From: Hondaea fermentalgiana
Taxonomy: Eukaryota; Sar; Bigyra; Thraustochytrida; Thraustochytriidae
Direction: 5' to 3'
DNA: 64,000 nucleotides
NCBI GenBank assembly: GCA_014084085.1
Contig: NPFB01000040.1
Span: 186,885-250,884, forward strand
The stretch's first letter is position 1. Every line of letters starts with the position of its first letter. The notes below the pieces were generated by a model that was given only the letters and a program-made list of their open reading frames with translations, was not told the origin of the DNA and did no database searches. The position numbers and the translations under genes were made by a program. This document shows, piece by piece, positions 17,885 through 27,706 of the stretch.

Positions 17885-20779
17885 TCAATCAAAGACGACG
17901 GAGGTGATGTCGTCGATTGCTTTCTTCAGCGACTTTGTGATGATGGGAGGGAGGTTGGGACACTTGAGCTGCTGCAGCACTTGCCGATTCTTTGGAAAAG
18001 ACATTTCAAAATGGACAAGCGCAATTTCCGACCCATCCTTCAAAAGGTTGTGAGCGAGAAAAATGGCCTCTGCGCGCAAACTTGGAACGTCTCTGGAAAT
18101 TGCCTTTCGCAAAAGCCCCCAAAGCTCAGGCTGCCCAGCAGTGTATTCCAGCAAGGTGGTATTGACGTTAACAATGTTGCCAATAATCCACATAATCTCC
18201 TTTTGAATCATCGGCTCCAAGTGGTCTGCCAATTGCAACAAATCGTCAACAAGTGTCCTTGAAGGAACGAGTGGACACGAACAAACGAGATTACCGAGCG
18301 CGCGAAGAGCGCCGAGCATGAGGATGTTCGAGTCGTGGAGATCACCCGAGTCTACATTGGTTTGCATAACTGCACTGATGAGGTCAGCATGCAAAGACTC
18401 GTCGGCAAAGGCGTTCGCCATATCATGTGCCTCGCACATGAACGCAATTGTCCACAACAGATCGACAAGCGTCGCGGGGTCATCCCGTAACGGAATCAAT
18501 AGTTGCGTGAGCATTATCGCCAATTGCGAACTGAAAATGCCGACAGGAGGCGGAAAACCACGGTAGAGGTTGCCAAGGGCCCAGATCGCGTTCTGCAGAG
18601 CCGGCGACCCTATACTCCCAGCACTGATGATACGCTCGATCCCCTTTCGAACGGATGCAATCGCAAGCAAGTCATCTCGAGCCCGAAGCGAACTTCCTGC
18701 GACATTGCCAATAAGGCACAATATAGCGTTGTCGAGATCCCCGGACGTGTTGCCAATTCTCTCTGCAAATCGAGAGATCTCGTGCGTGACCAGGTAGCAT
18801 GACTCTGGGTGCTCGGCGACAATGTTACTCAGAACCAGGGTGGTGTCGCGCAGTGTTCGCGGCAATGCGGAAGGCACATCGAGACAGATCCGAATGAGCT
18901 CAGGAACAAAATTTACGATTGAAGCGCCAACAATCTCGTGTGGAATGGCTTTAATCGCCTGCGCCTGGCGGAGAACCCTTACTGCGGACGCCATTTTTGA
19001 GGTACTCGCGCCATTGATTGGCTCATTGGAGCGCAAATCCTCGAGGACGTCCTTGAATCGAATGTCGTCTCCTCCTGGCATTGGGATCGTCAGCAATGAG
19101 CACGAGACAGCAACAATGACGTCTGCAATCAATCGATTTGCTAGTCGGGCTGCGATAACGCGATGAACCTCGAGGGTTGCCTCTAAAGGCGTCAGAGACG
19201 TTTGAACTCTTCGCTGGGACCCCCAGTCTTCGCTCTGCGCCTTGCGCACAACGCGCAAACCTGGGGCAGGTACCTTGATGCCCGGTGCTTTGCTTGTCTC
19301 CCTTGAGTCTTCTGCGATGGGTTTCGGTGTGGCTGGCGTTTCGGCCTTGGTGGCGACCCACCCCATTTCCTTGATTCGCGAAGTCCGTGTTGGCTCGTTA
19401 CGAGGCGCTGCGCTCGCATTATAGCTCTCTGCCTTGTCGCCGGTAGACTTCCGTCGCAAGCTACGGTTTCGTGATCCCATGGACTGAGCTCTGGGTGTGC
19501 TTGCGTTTTTATGCTGCTGCTGCTCCTGCTGCTCCTGCTGCTTCTTCTGCTTCTTCTGCTTCTTCATGCTCGCGAGCGCTTCCTTCCTCCGCTTGAACGC
19601 AAGTTGGATAACGGAAGCCGCAGCTTCTTCTTCTTCGTCATATGAAGTTTCGCTGTGCAAAGAGCTTGCGTCGGATCTCGTAGAGTCTTGCAATGATTCT
19701 TGGTCGGCGCCTACCTTTGTCGGTACACTTTTGAAGCGACGAAAAGCCCCCTGGATCGTCGATCCTGCCTTTTGCTGTTTATATAATGCTAATCGGGTGC
19801 TTCGGCCGCGGGCCATCGCCTGCAATCGAGTTGCAGCTTTTTCTTTCTCCCTTTGCGAGTAGTGCTTGATCTTAGGCTTGTGCTCTGGTGCAAGCTCGAC
19901 GTTGCCAATTGCCATAGGGAGCACCAAGGCTTTTCTCCCGGGGGAATGAGGAGGGCTCTGTATATACGTGCGAGGTCCTGTCTGTCCATGCTGAGGGCGA
20001 TCGCACGCTTGCACAAAATTAGATGGAAAGGTCCCAAATGCTCCATCGGACGTGCGGCACCCGTACCACCATCCGTCTGAATGCATATCCTCCTGCCGCA
20101 CGCGCAAGATATCTTCTTTGTTGATGGAAATGTCATCGTCCTCGACAGCCTCAAAAGCGTGAAGTACTTTGAAGAAAGCCACAGGGTCTTCGCCGCGAGA
20201 CGTATCGACCACGAGGCCATCTGCCTGCTCGGCATGTGGATCCACCTTGTGAGTTTGGTCTCGTAACCTGGCCTGCGCGCTTGGTTTGCTGTCTGTTCTC
20301 CGGTCGCTTTCGCTGCCGTTTCTGAGTCGCCGTTTGCGGAGCGGTGACTGCCGCGTGCTCGAATTGACGGATCTGCCCGAACCAGAACTGCGGCCTGACC
20401 CCACCTGGTGTTCTAGTAGGCCAGGTTTCAAGCGAGTATCATAGTTTGTGTCGCTCGTATGGCCTCCTTTCAGATCTTCTCCTTGTTCGTCGTCATGGCC
20501 AAGAAGAAGGTCGAGTCTTTCTTTAGCCTTTTCTTGCTCTGCAAGCTCTTTCTGGCGCTGCAGCTTGGCCTTTTCCCGCTTTTGAGCAGCGAGAGCATCA
20601 GCGTGATTTGCAAGATTGTCAATGCCCTTTTCAGAGGCGCTGAGATGCGGATCCACGTTTTTCACGCGTGGAAGCACTTGAGCAGATGGTCTTGACTTGC
20701 CCTTGAAGGATGAGGATGGATTCACCTTGGTGCTACTGTTCGGCGCCCGTGCGGTGGGACGTTCATGCTTGTTCGGCAT
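17885..20779 (-). CDS. SH3-IQ-armadillo repeat protein
   Basis: 964 residues from the first ATG (20779); the frame is open further upstream only through non-ATG codons and a poly-Arg stretch. After a basic disordered N-terminus with a Lys/Glu-rich helix, an SH3 domain lies at about 191-251 (KVLHAFEAVEDDDIS...GWWYGC...GTFPSNFV; the ALYDY, WW and P-x-x-F positions are recognisable). Next comes an IQ pair at about 307-350 (AATRLQAMARGRSTR, STIQGAFRRFK) with a third possible one near 400 (SVIQLAFKRR), predicted calmodulin sites. A Lys/Gln-rich low-complexity tract separates these from a C-terminal ARM/HEAT solenoid (about 586-963) resembling importin-alpha repeats (LQNAIWALGNLYRG, LGALRALGNLVCS, EIMWIIGNIVN), but with no importin-beta-binding segment. 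It may be a calcium-responsive scaffold linking a Pro-rich partner to an ARM cargo. I do not recognise an orthologue. Confidence 0.82.
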   Translation of the reverse strand: MPNKHERPTARAPNSSTKVNPSSSFKGKSRPSAQVLPRVKNVDPHLSASEKGIDNLANHADALAAQKREKAKLQRQKELAEQEKAKERLDLLLGHDDEQGEDLKGGHTSDTNYDTRLKPGLLEHQVGSGRSSGSGRSVNSSTRQSPLRKRRLRNGSESDRRTDSKPSAQARLRDQTHKVDPHAEQADGLVVDTSRGEDPVAFFKVLHAFEAVEDDDISINKEDILRVRQEDMHSDGWWYGCRTSDGAFGTFPSNFVQACDRPQHGQTGPRTYIQSPPHSPGRKALVLPMAIGNVELAPEHKPKIKHYSQREKEKAATRLQAMARGRSTRLALYKQQKAGSTIQGAFRRFKSVPTKVGADQESLQDSTRSDASSLHSETSYDEEEEAAASVIQLAFKRRKEALASMKKQKKQKKQQEQQEQQQHKNASTPRAQSMGSRNRSLRRKSTGDKAESYNASAAPRNEPTRTSRIKEMGWVATKAETPATPKPIAEDSRETSKAPGIKVPAPGLRVVRKAQSEDWGSQRRVQTSLTPLEATLEVHRVIAARLANRLIADVIVAVSCSLLTIPMPGGDDIRFKDVLEDLRSNEPINGASTSKMASAVRVLRQAQAIKAIPHEIVGASIVNFVPELIRICLDVPSALPRTLRDTTLVLSNIVAEHPESCYLVTHEISRFAERIGNTSGDLDNAILCLIGNVAGSSLRARDDLLAIASVRKGIERIISAGSIGSPALQNAIWALGNLYRGFPPPVGIFSSQLAIMLTQLLIPLRDDPATLVDLLWTIAFMCEAHDMANAFADESLHADLISAVMQTNVDSGDLHDSNILMLGALRALGNLVCSCPLVPSRTLVDDLLQLADHLEPMIQKEIMWIIGNIVNVNTTLLEYTAGQPELWGLLRKAISRDVPSLRAEAIFLAHNLLKDGSEIALVHFEMSFPKNRQVLQQLKCPNLPPIITKSLKKAIDDITSVVFD

Positions 20780-22595
20780 CGCTCGAAGTTGGTTGGAGGC
20801 GTGATGTCTTTGTTGCGCTCTCGCGATACCTTCTATGTGCGCTTGGCAAGCTGAGCGCAGCGCTACTTGCTGCGCGCCGGCAATATGCAGACGGTCTTGC
20901 GACCGCCGCCGCCGCCGCCGACGACGACGAAAATAAGACTTGCACTGCTTCGACTTTGCCTCAAGTCGGAACGCGGCTCGAGCAACTGCTCTCTGCAATA
21001 AGACACCAGCCAACTCGCTCAAGGACGAGCGTGGTACACACTTCGTCTCCTCCGGGCCCTTATGTACGCCGTCACTCTGAGGTTGTCAGGCAGGCAGGAG
21101 TAACGATCGTCTCCGCGCCGACCGAAATCCACGTCTACGAAGAGTCTCTGTACAGCTGTGATTCGCGTACCCGGCTCTTACCTCGAAACCGGTCGAGGCT
21201 TCGCCTTCGCAGTCGAGCGCGCAGCCATGTGTGAGCGCTACGACTCTTCAGAATCTCGTCCTTTTGCGAACACTCAACTTGCACCGCTCTCCGATGCGAT
21301 GCTACGCTGACAGAACTTGCAGTGCAGCAGTGCCATCCATTGCAAGTGCCAGTGCCACCAAATGGTGGCCGCCGCCCGCCAGCCGCTACCGACCTGAAGA
21401 AAACGTAACGGATCCTCGAGGTGTGTACTACATTCTCTTTTTTTCCTCCGGCTGCCATTTTGCAACGAGATTGAAAATCATGCGAGGACTCTCTGCCTCT
21501 CCGACGAGCAGCCAGGTCTTTCGGCGCCGCAGCCGGCGCTGGCGCTTCAGCAGTGGTCGCTCGGAGACCGCGCCTTCGTTGCCAGCTTCGGCCAGCCAGC
21601 CGGCCGGCCAGCCAGCCCGCCCGCCTAGTAGTCGGCCAGCCAGCCAGCAAGCCAGCTGGCCAGAGCTTGCATGCCTCGTATGAGTCCTCCGCCAAGCCTC
21701 CTGGCCGCTGCTGGCTGTTGAACGAACCTGAAGAGGCTGGCGCCGCTGGCCTCTTGGTGTCGACCGCGATCTCCCCATCGCCACTGCCATTGTGCCAATG
21801 CCTATACCTTCGTCTGTGCACGGAGAATGGAAAACTGGGACGCGTCGCTGTTCGGCTCGCTTGGCAAAGTGGCCCAGGCCGGCAAGTCGTCTGGCCCTCG
21901 TCATGGTCGCTGCCCGGCGGCGGATCTCCGAGCGAGCGCCGTTGCCAGCCACAAAGCCACCGCGTGCGATCGCAGAATTCTGGCCCACGCTGGCCACTGC
22001 CACGACTCGGGAGAACTTCTTCTTCTTCTTCTTCTTTCACAGCTTGCGGTGCACGAAGGCGCAGGCCGCGAGGCTCGCTCAAGCCGCGCTGCTGCCCTGG
22101 CCGCTGGCCGACGAGGGTCGCGGCACGCGGCTGAGTCTGGTTGCGGCGGTGCGTACCAGCCCGGAGCCTGCGGCCTGCAAATCCAATCCCTGCACCGGAG
22201 CCGGAGCTGGTGCGGCTGTGGATCCCGTCGTTTGCCACGCCCTCGCTGCTCTCTCTATCTTTGACCGCCCCGAGGCGGCCTCTCGCAGCAAATCCCGAAC
22301 GAGAGCAGCGAGTCCGAGCCCGAGCCCGAGTCCGAGCGCCTGGGGGTCCGCGCGGGCGCGCGCTCGGGCGAAGCCAGCGGGCGGCGCGCGCGAGTGCGGG
22401 CGGGAGCGAGCGCCTGCAGGCGCGAGGCGCCAGCGAGGGCGAGCGAGAGCGGGCGAGAGCGGGCGCGAGGGACCTGGTTCGCTCGCTTCTGCTCGGCACG
22501 ACGCGGCACGCCTTCCTTGCTTGGCGCAGACCAGGTTGACCTTGGCGAGGCGAAGCGAGGCGAGGCGAGGCGAGGCGAAGCGAAGCGCGAGGAGG
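20780..22595. other. Divergent spacer between the SH3-IQ-ARM and RhoGAP genes
   Basis: A G+C-rich spacer of 1.8 kb. The open frames here, including upstream extensions of both flanking genes and a long antisense frame across 21135-23381, lack domains and are dominated by Arg/Ala/Ser, so I leave them out. Visible elements are a GCC/CCG run near 20905-20925 (coding poly-Arg in the upstream extension), a CAGC/CGGC-rich run near 21590-21660, a TTC run near 22015-22037, and a GGCGA pentamer array just before the RhoGAP start. Confidence 0.55.
22540..22592 (+). repeat. (GGCGA)n array immediately upstream of the RhoGAP start
   Basis: Purine-rich GGCGA/AGCGA pentamers on the coding strand end a few bases before the ATG at 22596. 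The position, directly in the leader, matches the AGAGCA array in front of the Hsp20 gene. Confidence 0.85.
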
Positions 22596-24539
22596 ATGGC
22601 GGCGCCCGCGGAGCCGCACAAGTGGGTGCGTATCTGCAACGTAGCGAGCGGGAGCAGCTACTACTGGGACCAGACCAGCGGCGAGACGAGCTGGAGCGCG
22701 CCTGCCACGCTCGACGACGCCGACCTCGACGCCTTGGAGAAGATCTCCGTGGGCCAGGATACGGCGATGGACAAGGCCACAGACGCCTCGTCGGCGGCCA
22801 CAGACCGTGTAGCAGAGGCGACCACGGCGCCGCAGCTCGCATGGGAGCGCGTCTCTCTCGGCCACGATAAGGAATATTGGTGGAACCCGCGGAGCGACGA
22901 GACACGCTGGTCGCTCCCGGACCCGATCACCCGCGGCCGTGATGCCGACGACGGCAGCGGCGATGAACAACACCGTCATCGTCACTTTCTCCATATCGGT
23001 CATCATCATCATAGCACGAGGAACAAATCGAACAAAGACGCCGGCAGCACCCGACACGGAAGGACCAAGAGTGCAGAGGCTGGCTCGCTGCCCCCAAGCA
23101 ACGCCACGACGACAACTTCGACCGCCGCCGAGTCCTCTTCGGGTCTCACGGCGTCGCCGCCCGCTGCAGACGCTGGTGCCTCGGGCTCTCGCACGCAGCG
23201 ATCTCCTGGCAGCGGCAGCGGAGGTCGTGTGCGACGGTTTTTCGGTGGAAGCTTTGGGGGCGGAAGTGCCCCTGGGCCTACTGCAGCAGGAACGGGTGGG
23301 ACCGGGGCCTCTGCAAGCGCAGGAGACGCAAATTCTGGCAAAAATAGCGCTGGCGCCGCGGGCAAGTCGAATGCCGCCCACGCGGGTAAGTCCAGCGAAC
23401 CCTCGTCGAGCTTGGACGAAAAAACATCACGCAAGCATAGAAAGTCCAAAAGCAAGGGAAGTGACGCGGCGCAAGAGCTTACCATCGGCGAGCCTTTTGA
23501 CTTTGAACACAAACTTCATGTCCGCTTCGACGCCAAAACGGCGCGGTACTCTGGCTTGCCTGACGACTGGGACCTGAGCTCCAAGGGCTTGTTTGGTGTG
23601 GAGCTCGCACTCTGTCCGCGCGTCGAGGTATCCGGGTACGAAGAGCGCATTCCTGCTGTGCTGGTTCTTTTGCGCGAGTCATTTCAGAATTTGGAAGGTT
23701 TTACCACGGAGGGCATTTTCCGAATTGCCCCAGATGGCGAGGAGTGCAGCTTTACCAAAGCGCAGCTGAACAAGGGCAAGGGCGCTGACGCACTGGCAAA
23801 TTGCACGGATCCGCACATTCCCGCGAACCTTATCAAGCAGTTTTTCCGCGAGCTCCGCCCAAACATTCTTTCCAAATTTTCTCGGGATACAGTCGTCGCC
23901 ATTGCAGACTCGGCTCCAGACTATGAGCTCATCGAAGCCAGTGTCATGGATCTCGACGAACCGGGCAAATCTGTACTACTATGGCTTCTCGATCTTATGT
24001 GTGCCGTGAGCAAGAACAAAGATCAGACCAAGATGACCATCAAGAACCTCGCCATTGTCATGAGCCCCAACCTCTATGATATTCAGCACATGCCGCCCAT
24101 GGAGGCGCTCGTTGTCTCGCAAAAGCTCGCGCTCGCACTCGAACATATGCTCGCCTGGCGCCGCGATACGGCCGAGGACCCCACGTCTACGCCCATGCCT
24201 GATGCACATATGATTGCGCCAGAGCCCGAAGCGATCCAGAATGTGCATGACGTTGAGGTGAATTGGGACGAGGTTCAAGACCAAAGTGGACAAAGCGGAG
24301 AGGAAGGAAATGAACAAAACCATGAAAAAGAGGGAGAAAACGATATCTCAGTCAACTGGAATGCCGTCAAGGCTGACAATAACGACATTCTTGGTGCCTT
24401 CGCTGCCGGAACCGCCACGGGCGCGTCCGGTCCCAAAGCTGTGGCTCGTGAGGACGAAAAGCCGGTCCCAGCGCCTACGTCGCGCACGTCTGCTTCCTAC
24501 AGCAGCAACAGCAACAACAACAACGTCGCCTCTAAATAA
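22596..24539 (+). CDS. WW-WW-CRIB-RhoGAP protein
   Basis: 647 residues. Two WW domains lie near the N-terminus (about 9-38, HKWVRICNVASGSSYYWDQ..SGETSWSAP; about 85-115, LAWERVSLG..KEYWWNPRSDETRWSLP), with the two spaced Trp and the closing Pro. After a Ser/Gly-rich linker comes a CRIB/PBD-like segment at about 295-312 (IGEPFDFEHKLHVRFD then YSGLPDDW), which fits I-x-x-P and F-x-H-x-x-H but has Arg where the motif usually has Gly. The RhoGAP domain spans about 332-522; the arginine finger is R376 in GIFRIA, and the K...N pair in helix F is present (LAIVMSPNL). It should stimulate GTP hydrolysis by Rac/Cdc42/Rop-type GTPases. The CRIB-plus-GAP order is known from plant RopGAPs. I start at 22596, directly before WW1; the upstream frame is open but low in complexity. 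The C-terminal tail is acidic and disordered. Confidence 0.87.
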   Translation: MAAPAEPHKWVRICNVASGSSYYWDQTSGETSWSAPATLDDADLDALEKISVGQDTAMDKATDASSAATDRVAEATTAPQLAWERVSLGHDKEYWWNPRSDETRWSLPDPITRGRDADDGSGDEQHRHRHFLHIGHHHHSTRNKSNKDAGSTRHGRTKSAEAGSLPPSNATTTTSTAAESSSGLTASPPAADAGASGSRTQRSPGSGSGGRVRRFFGGSFGGGSAPGPTAAGTGGTGASASAGDANSGKNSAGAAGKSNAAHAGKSSEPSSSLDEKTSRKHRKSKSKGSDAAQELTIGEPFDFEHKLHVRFDAKTARYSGLPDDWDLSSKGLFGVELALCPRVEVSGYEERIPAVLVLLRESFQNLEGFTTEGIFRIAPDGEECSFTKAQLNKGKGADALANCTDPHIPANLIKQFFRELRPNILSKFSRDTVVAIADSAPDYELIEASVMDLDEPGKSVLLWLLDLMCAVSKNKDQTKMTIKNLAIVMSPNLYDIQHMPPMEALVVSQKLALALEHMLAWRRDTAEDPTSTPMPDAHMIAPEPEAIQNVHDVEVNWDEVQDQSGQSGEEGNEQNHEKEGENDISVNWNAVKADNNDILGAFAAGTATGASGPKAVAREDEKPVPAPTSRTSASYSSNSNNNNVASK

Positions 24540-25119
24540 GGACGAAATCCTGAGTAAAGAGTAGATGAAGATGAAGATGAAGAAGTTTCACCCAAAAAAG
24601 GTGCCTAAGCCTATGTTTGCCAATATCCTTGCGCGATGCTGTAAACCTCATGATCTTGGCCATCGCAAAAGCTGATCCAAGCATTCTTGTAAAGTCGAAA
24701 AGACCGTAATGTGTTCGACGAGGCAGAGGCACTGCTTTTTTATTTCTCGAAACCCTTGCAAGCATCCAATGTAGCGAAAGCTTGAACACCACCAAGGTAC
24801 CCGCTTTGGGGTTCACCACCACCCACCCATCCCCCACCCGACGAGCGAAAAGCGTGAAGCTAGGCAAGGCCTGAATGGTCACAAGAGTGAGACAGCCTTA
24901 CCGCAAAGGAGGCAAAGATTGACCGACTGGGCCTTCCGAGAGGTGTGTGCAAACTTTTCCCCCGCTCGAAGACGCGAGCGACGCAGCAAAGACAGAAGTT
25001 GCCGCGACCACGTAAGGTGTACGCGCGACCGCGAACGAAGAGCTCTCCGTCGTCTTCGACGTTGTCGTTGTTGTCGTTGTCGTTGTTCGTTTTCGGCAAA
25101 GGAGAAGAGAAAAGGAACC
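24540..25119. other. Spacer between the RhoGAP and ankyrin genes
   Basis: A 580-bp tandem spacer with a GATGAA run (about 24563-24588) just after the RhoGAP stop codon and a GTTGTCGTT run (about 25060-25090) in the leader of the ankyrin gene. I see no coding sequence; the open upstream extension of the ankyrin frame is Arg-rich leader. Confidence 0.55.
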
Positions 25120-26277
25120 ATGGACGTTGTTGACCTGGCAGCGTGCGGCGACTTGGACGGCGTGAAGGAGGCACTCGCGGACGCGGGCACGACTCCGGAG
25201 CAGGTGAACAGTATCGACAAGGACGGACGGTCCGCGCTGCACTACTCTTGCCTGAATGATGACGTCAAGCTCTTGGAAATCCTGCTTGCCGATGACCGCA
25301 CCGACGTGACCCTGCGCACTCCACGTGGCGATACCTGCCTTCATCTCGCCTCGCTCTACGCCTCGCAACGGGCCATGAAGATGCTCTTCACCGATGAGCG
25401 TGGCCTGGCCCTGCTCAACGAGCAAAATCAGTGGCAGGAGACTCCTCTTCACTTGTGCGCAGGCTCTGGTGACAAGGACGCTGTCAAGGCGGCGCAGCTC
25501 CTCCTCGATCAGGGCGCTGCCATGGACATTGCAGATAAATGGGGTCGTGGCCCGTACGACGTCTCGCGTGAAAACGGCGAGAACGGTCTTGTCAAGGTTT
25601 TTGAAGCCTGGCTGGAGGACCAAGATGCCGAAACCCGTGCTGCTGTCGAAAAGATCACCACAGCCTTTCGGTCCGAAAACCAGCGCTCCGGCGCCGTTAT
25701 GCACGAGGATGCCAAAGCGCAGTTCGCAACACGGGCGAACATGCTCAAGACCGGTCTCGCCGGTGCGCTTGCTGGACTGAAAAAGGTCAGTATCACCGAG
25801 AAGACAATGTTTGCCAAGGCTGAAGGCCACGTTGCAGATAGCGCCAGTGGCAAGCCTGATGCACGCTCGCGCGGCAAGGTGCTCAGCAAGCTCATCGACT
25901 TCCCCGGTGACGTTGAGGAAATCGAGAACTACCTCGCGGACGCGGCCGTCGATGCCGGCGGCGCTGACGCATACGGGCTTACCGCCCTGCACAAGTTTGC
26001 CAGCTGGAACAAGGTCGAGCTCATTGAGATGATCCTGCCTCACCTCAGCAAGGAGGACATTAACGCGCAAGACCCGGAGGGAAAGACTGCTCTCCACTGG
26101 GCCTGTGAGATGGCGTCTGTTGCCGCCGTCACCCGTCTCGTTGCCTGCCCTGATGTTGACCCCGAGGTAAAGGACAAGAAGGGTCGCACCCCGCTTGCTT
26201 TGATCAATGGTGGTGATGATGGGCCCATTGTCGCGCGTGTCCGCAAGGCACTCACGGGCTCGAGTGAGAAACAGTAA
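25120..26277 (+). CDS. Ankyrin repeat protein
   Basis: 385 residues, starting at an ATG in good context (ACCATGG). Ankyrin repeats form two blocks: about 36-160 (DGRSALHYSCLNDDVKLLEILL, GDTCLHLASLYAS, WQETPLHLCAGSGD, DKWGRGPYDVSREN) and about 280-380 (YGLTALHKFASWN, EGKTALHWACEMASV, KGRTPLALIN). Between them is a charged linker of about 120 residues (including ENQRSGAVMHEDAKAQFATR) with no domain I recognise. There is no membrane segment, no signal peptide and no other catalytic or interaction domain. It is most likely a soluble protein-binding scaffold; the partner is unknown. An AATAAA lies 5 bp after the stop codon (26282-26287), a plausible poly(A) signal. It converges with the secreted protein gene about 270 bp away. 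Confidence 0.85.
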   Translation: MDVVDLAACGDLDGVKEALADAGTTPEQVNSIDKDGRSALHYSCLNDDVKLLEILLADDRTDVTLRTPRGDTCLHLASLYASQRAMKMLFTDERGLALLNEQNQWQETPLHLCAGSGDKDAVKAAQLLLDQGAAMDIADKWGRGPYDVSRENGENGLVKVFEAWLEDQDAETRAAVEKITTAFRSENQRSGAVMHEDAKAQFATRANMLKTGLAGALAGLKKVSITEKTMFAKAEGHVADSASGKPDARSRGKVLSKLIDFPGDVEEIENYLADAAVDAGGADAYGLTALHKFASWNKVELIEMILPHLSKEDINAQDPEGKTALHWACEMASVAAVTRLVACPDVDPEVKDKKGRTPLALINGGDDGPIVARVRKALTGSSEKQ

Positions 26278-26281
26278 TTAT

Positions 26282-26287
26282 AATAAA
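26282..26287 (+). terminator. Candidate poly(A) signal AATAAA of the ankyrin gene
   Basis: AATAAA begins 5 bases after the stop codon at 26277. It is close to the stop, but 3' untranslated regions appear short here. Confidence 0.35.
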
Positions 26288-26547
26288 AATACAAAGTGCA
26301 TTTCCTCATGGTTTTCTCATCAATGACAACCCTTTGATCTTGTTCCGGGCTCGGAATGAAAACAACAACAACAATAAGAAAAACTGAACGCATCAACTAC
26401 TCCGAAACCTGACATTGTGTTATGAATACTAGAACTCCACTGCGTATCGATGCTGGGTGTCTTGCCAGACGTCTTGCCAGACATGGTGACCCAGCCGCCG
26501 CCTCCCCTTCCTTTCCTCTCGGTTTTTAAACCAATGCAGAGGACGCT

Positions 26548-27252
26548 TCAAGCAAGCGCAAGGGTGTCAAGCTCGGGCCCTGTTGCACAGACTGGGTCGC
26601 CGCAGTACCGAGAACCTTTGCAGAGCTCAGGAACCTGAAAAAGAGATTCCGAGGCCTCGAGGCGCATTGTGTCTACATCGAAAAGATACTGGTCATCAGC
26701 ACGCTCCGCTGGGGTTTTGAGATAGTTATAGCCTTGAAGACCGCACGGAAGGCCAGTCTCCACGGACTGCCAGTAAAAGTTCGGGTGCTCAGGCATGAGG
26801 CCCACGATGGTCCACTTGTGACAAGCGTGGCCACGCACCGTTTCGATGCCATGGTAAGCGACGTTTCCTGTAGCATTGCTGAGCCACTTGGGGCTTAGCA
26901 CACCACCGCACTCGTAGGTTCCCTCTACGTAGGTACAGCATTTGCAGCAATCGTCAATTTCGGGAAAGTGGAGGTAGCGAAAACCCTGGGTCGTCAACTG
27001 CGAGCACGGCGTATTCTTATGAAAGGTGCTGCAGAGATGGTCGCGACTGCCGTCGTCAAAGTCAATGCGTTCGGCTGGACCTTTGCTTCCGTGTTCAAGA
27101 TACAAGTACTTTCCAGTCGTGTTCAACCAATAGCTCTCGTACGTGGTGCTAAAGACGCTCGGCCACTTCGGCGTCACCGCGTCAACCCCCGATGCAAAGC
27201 CCGAGACCACGATCGCTGTCCCGAGCAAGAGAGCCTTCGCGAGAAAACTCAT
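26548..27252 (-). CDS. Small Cys-rich secreted protein of unknown function
   Basis: 234 residues with a signal peptide (about 1-25, ending VDA before VTPKWP). The mature part has about a dozen cysteines, including a CCKCC cluster near the middle (after RYLHFPEIDD), a PxW-rich frame (TPKWP, SPKWL) and a C-terminal LFQVPELCKGSRYCGDPVC block. Two N-glycosylation sequons are present (NTT, NAT). The pattern of an early YxxxxxxR-rich beta segment, spaced cysteines, a Trp in the second half (CHKWTIVGL) and a closing F-x-x-P-x-x-C faintly recalls ependymin-related lipid-binding folds, but I do not regard that as established. It is probably exported or lysosomal. The leader contains a CT/GA dinucleotide run (27277-27294). 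Confidence 0.75.
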   Translation of the reverse strand: MSFLAKALLLGTAIVVSGFASGVDAVTPKWPSVFSTTYESYWLNTTGKYLYLEHGSKGPAERIDFDDGSRDHLCSTFHKNTPCSQLTTQGFRYLHFPEIDDCCKCCTYVEGTYECGGVLSPKWLSNATGNVAYHGIETVRGHACHKWTIVGLMPEHPNFYWQSVETGLPCGLQGYNYLKTPAERADDQYLFDVDTMRLEASESLFQVPELCKGSRYCGDPVCATGPELDTLALA

Positions 27253-27276
27253 CTTCGTTTCGATCTGATACTATCG

Positions 27277-27294
27277 CTCTCTCTCTCTCTCTCT
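27277..27294. repeat. (CT)n dinucleotide run
   Basis: A short CT tract 25 bp upstream of the secreted protein start codon; it reads as (GA)n on the sense strand of that gene, in its leader. Confidence 0.85.
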
Positions 27295-27501
27295 TATTTG
27301 ATCGCAAGAGCCAAAAGGTCAGGCGTCTCCGTCTCGACTCGCGTCGCAGCGCCGTCCGAGAACCCTGTTTGCCCGGAGTCTGCAATGATGACACCGAGAG
27401 ATCTATTTGTTTTCCATGCTCGAAAAAGAGACGTTTTGGGGCGTTATGGCAACGCTGTAACTTCCACGTCTTCACGCATGCAACACTTTTGTTCTTGGTC
27501 G

Positions 27502-27553
<52 letters not shown>

Positions 27554-27654
27554 CNNNNNNNNNNNNNNNNNNNNNNNNNNNNNNNNNNNNNNNNNNNNNN
27601 NNNNNNNNNNNNNNNNNNNNNNNNNNNNNNNNNNNNNNNNNNNNNNNNNNNNNN

Positions 27655-27706
<52 letters not shown>

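Noticed and set aside
20780..21022. Poly-Arg N-terminal extension of the SH3-IQ-ARM frame
   Set aside because: It has no ATG and its Arg run comes from a GCC repeat; the first ATG is at 20779.
21135..23381. A 748-codon open frame on - across the RhoGAP start
   Set aside because: Arg/Ala/Ser-rich with no domain; it overlaps the WW coding sequence and a pentamer repeat, so it is a composition shadow.
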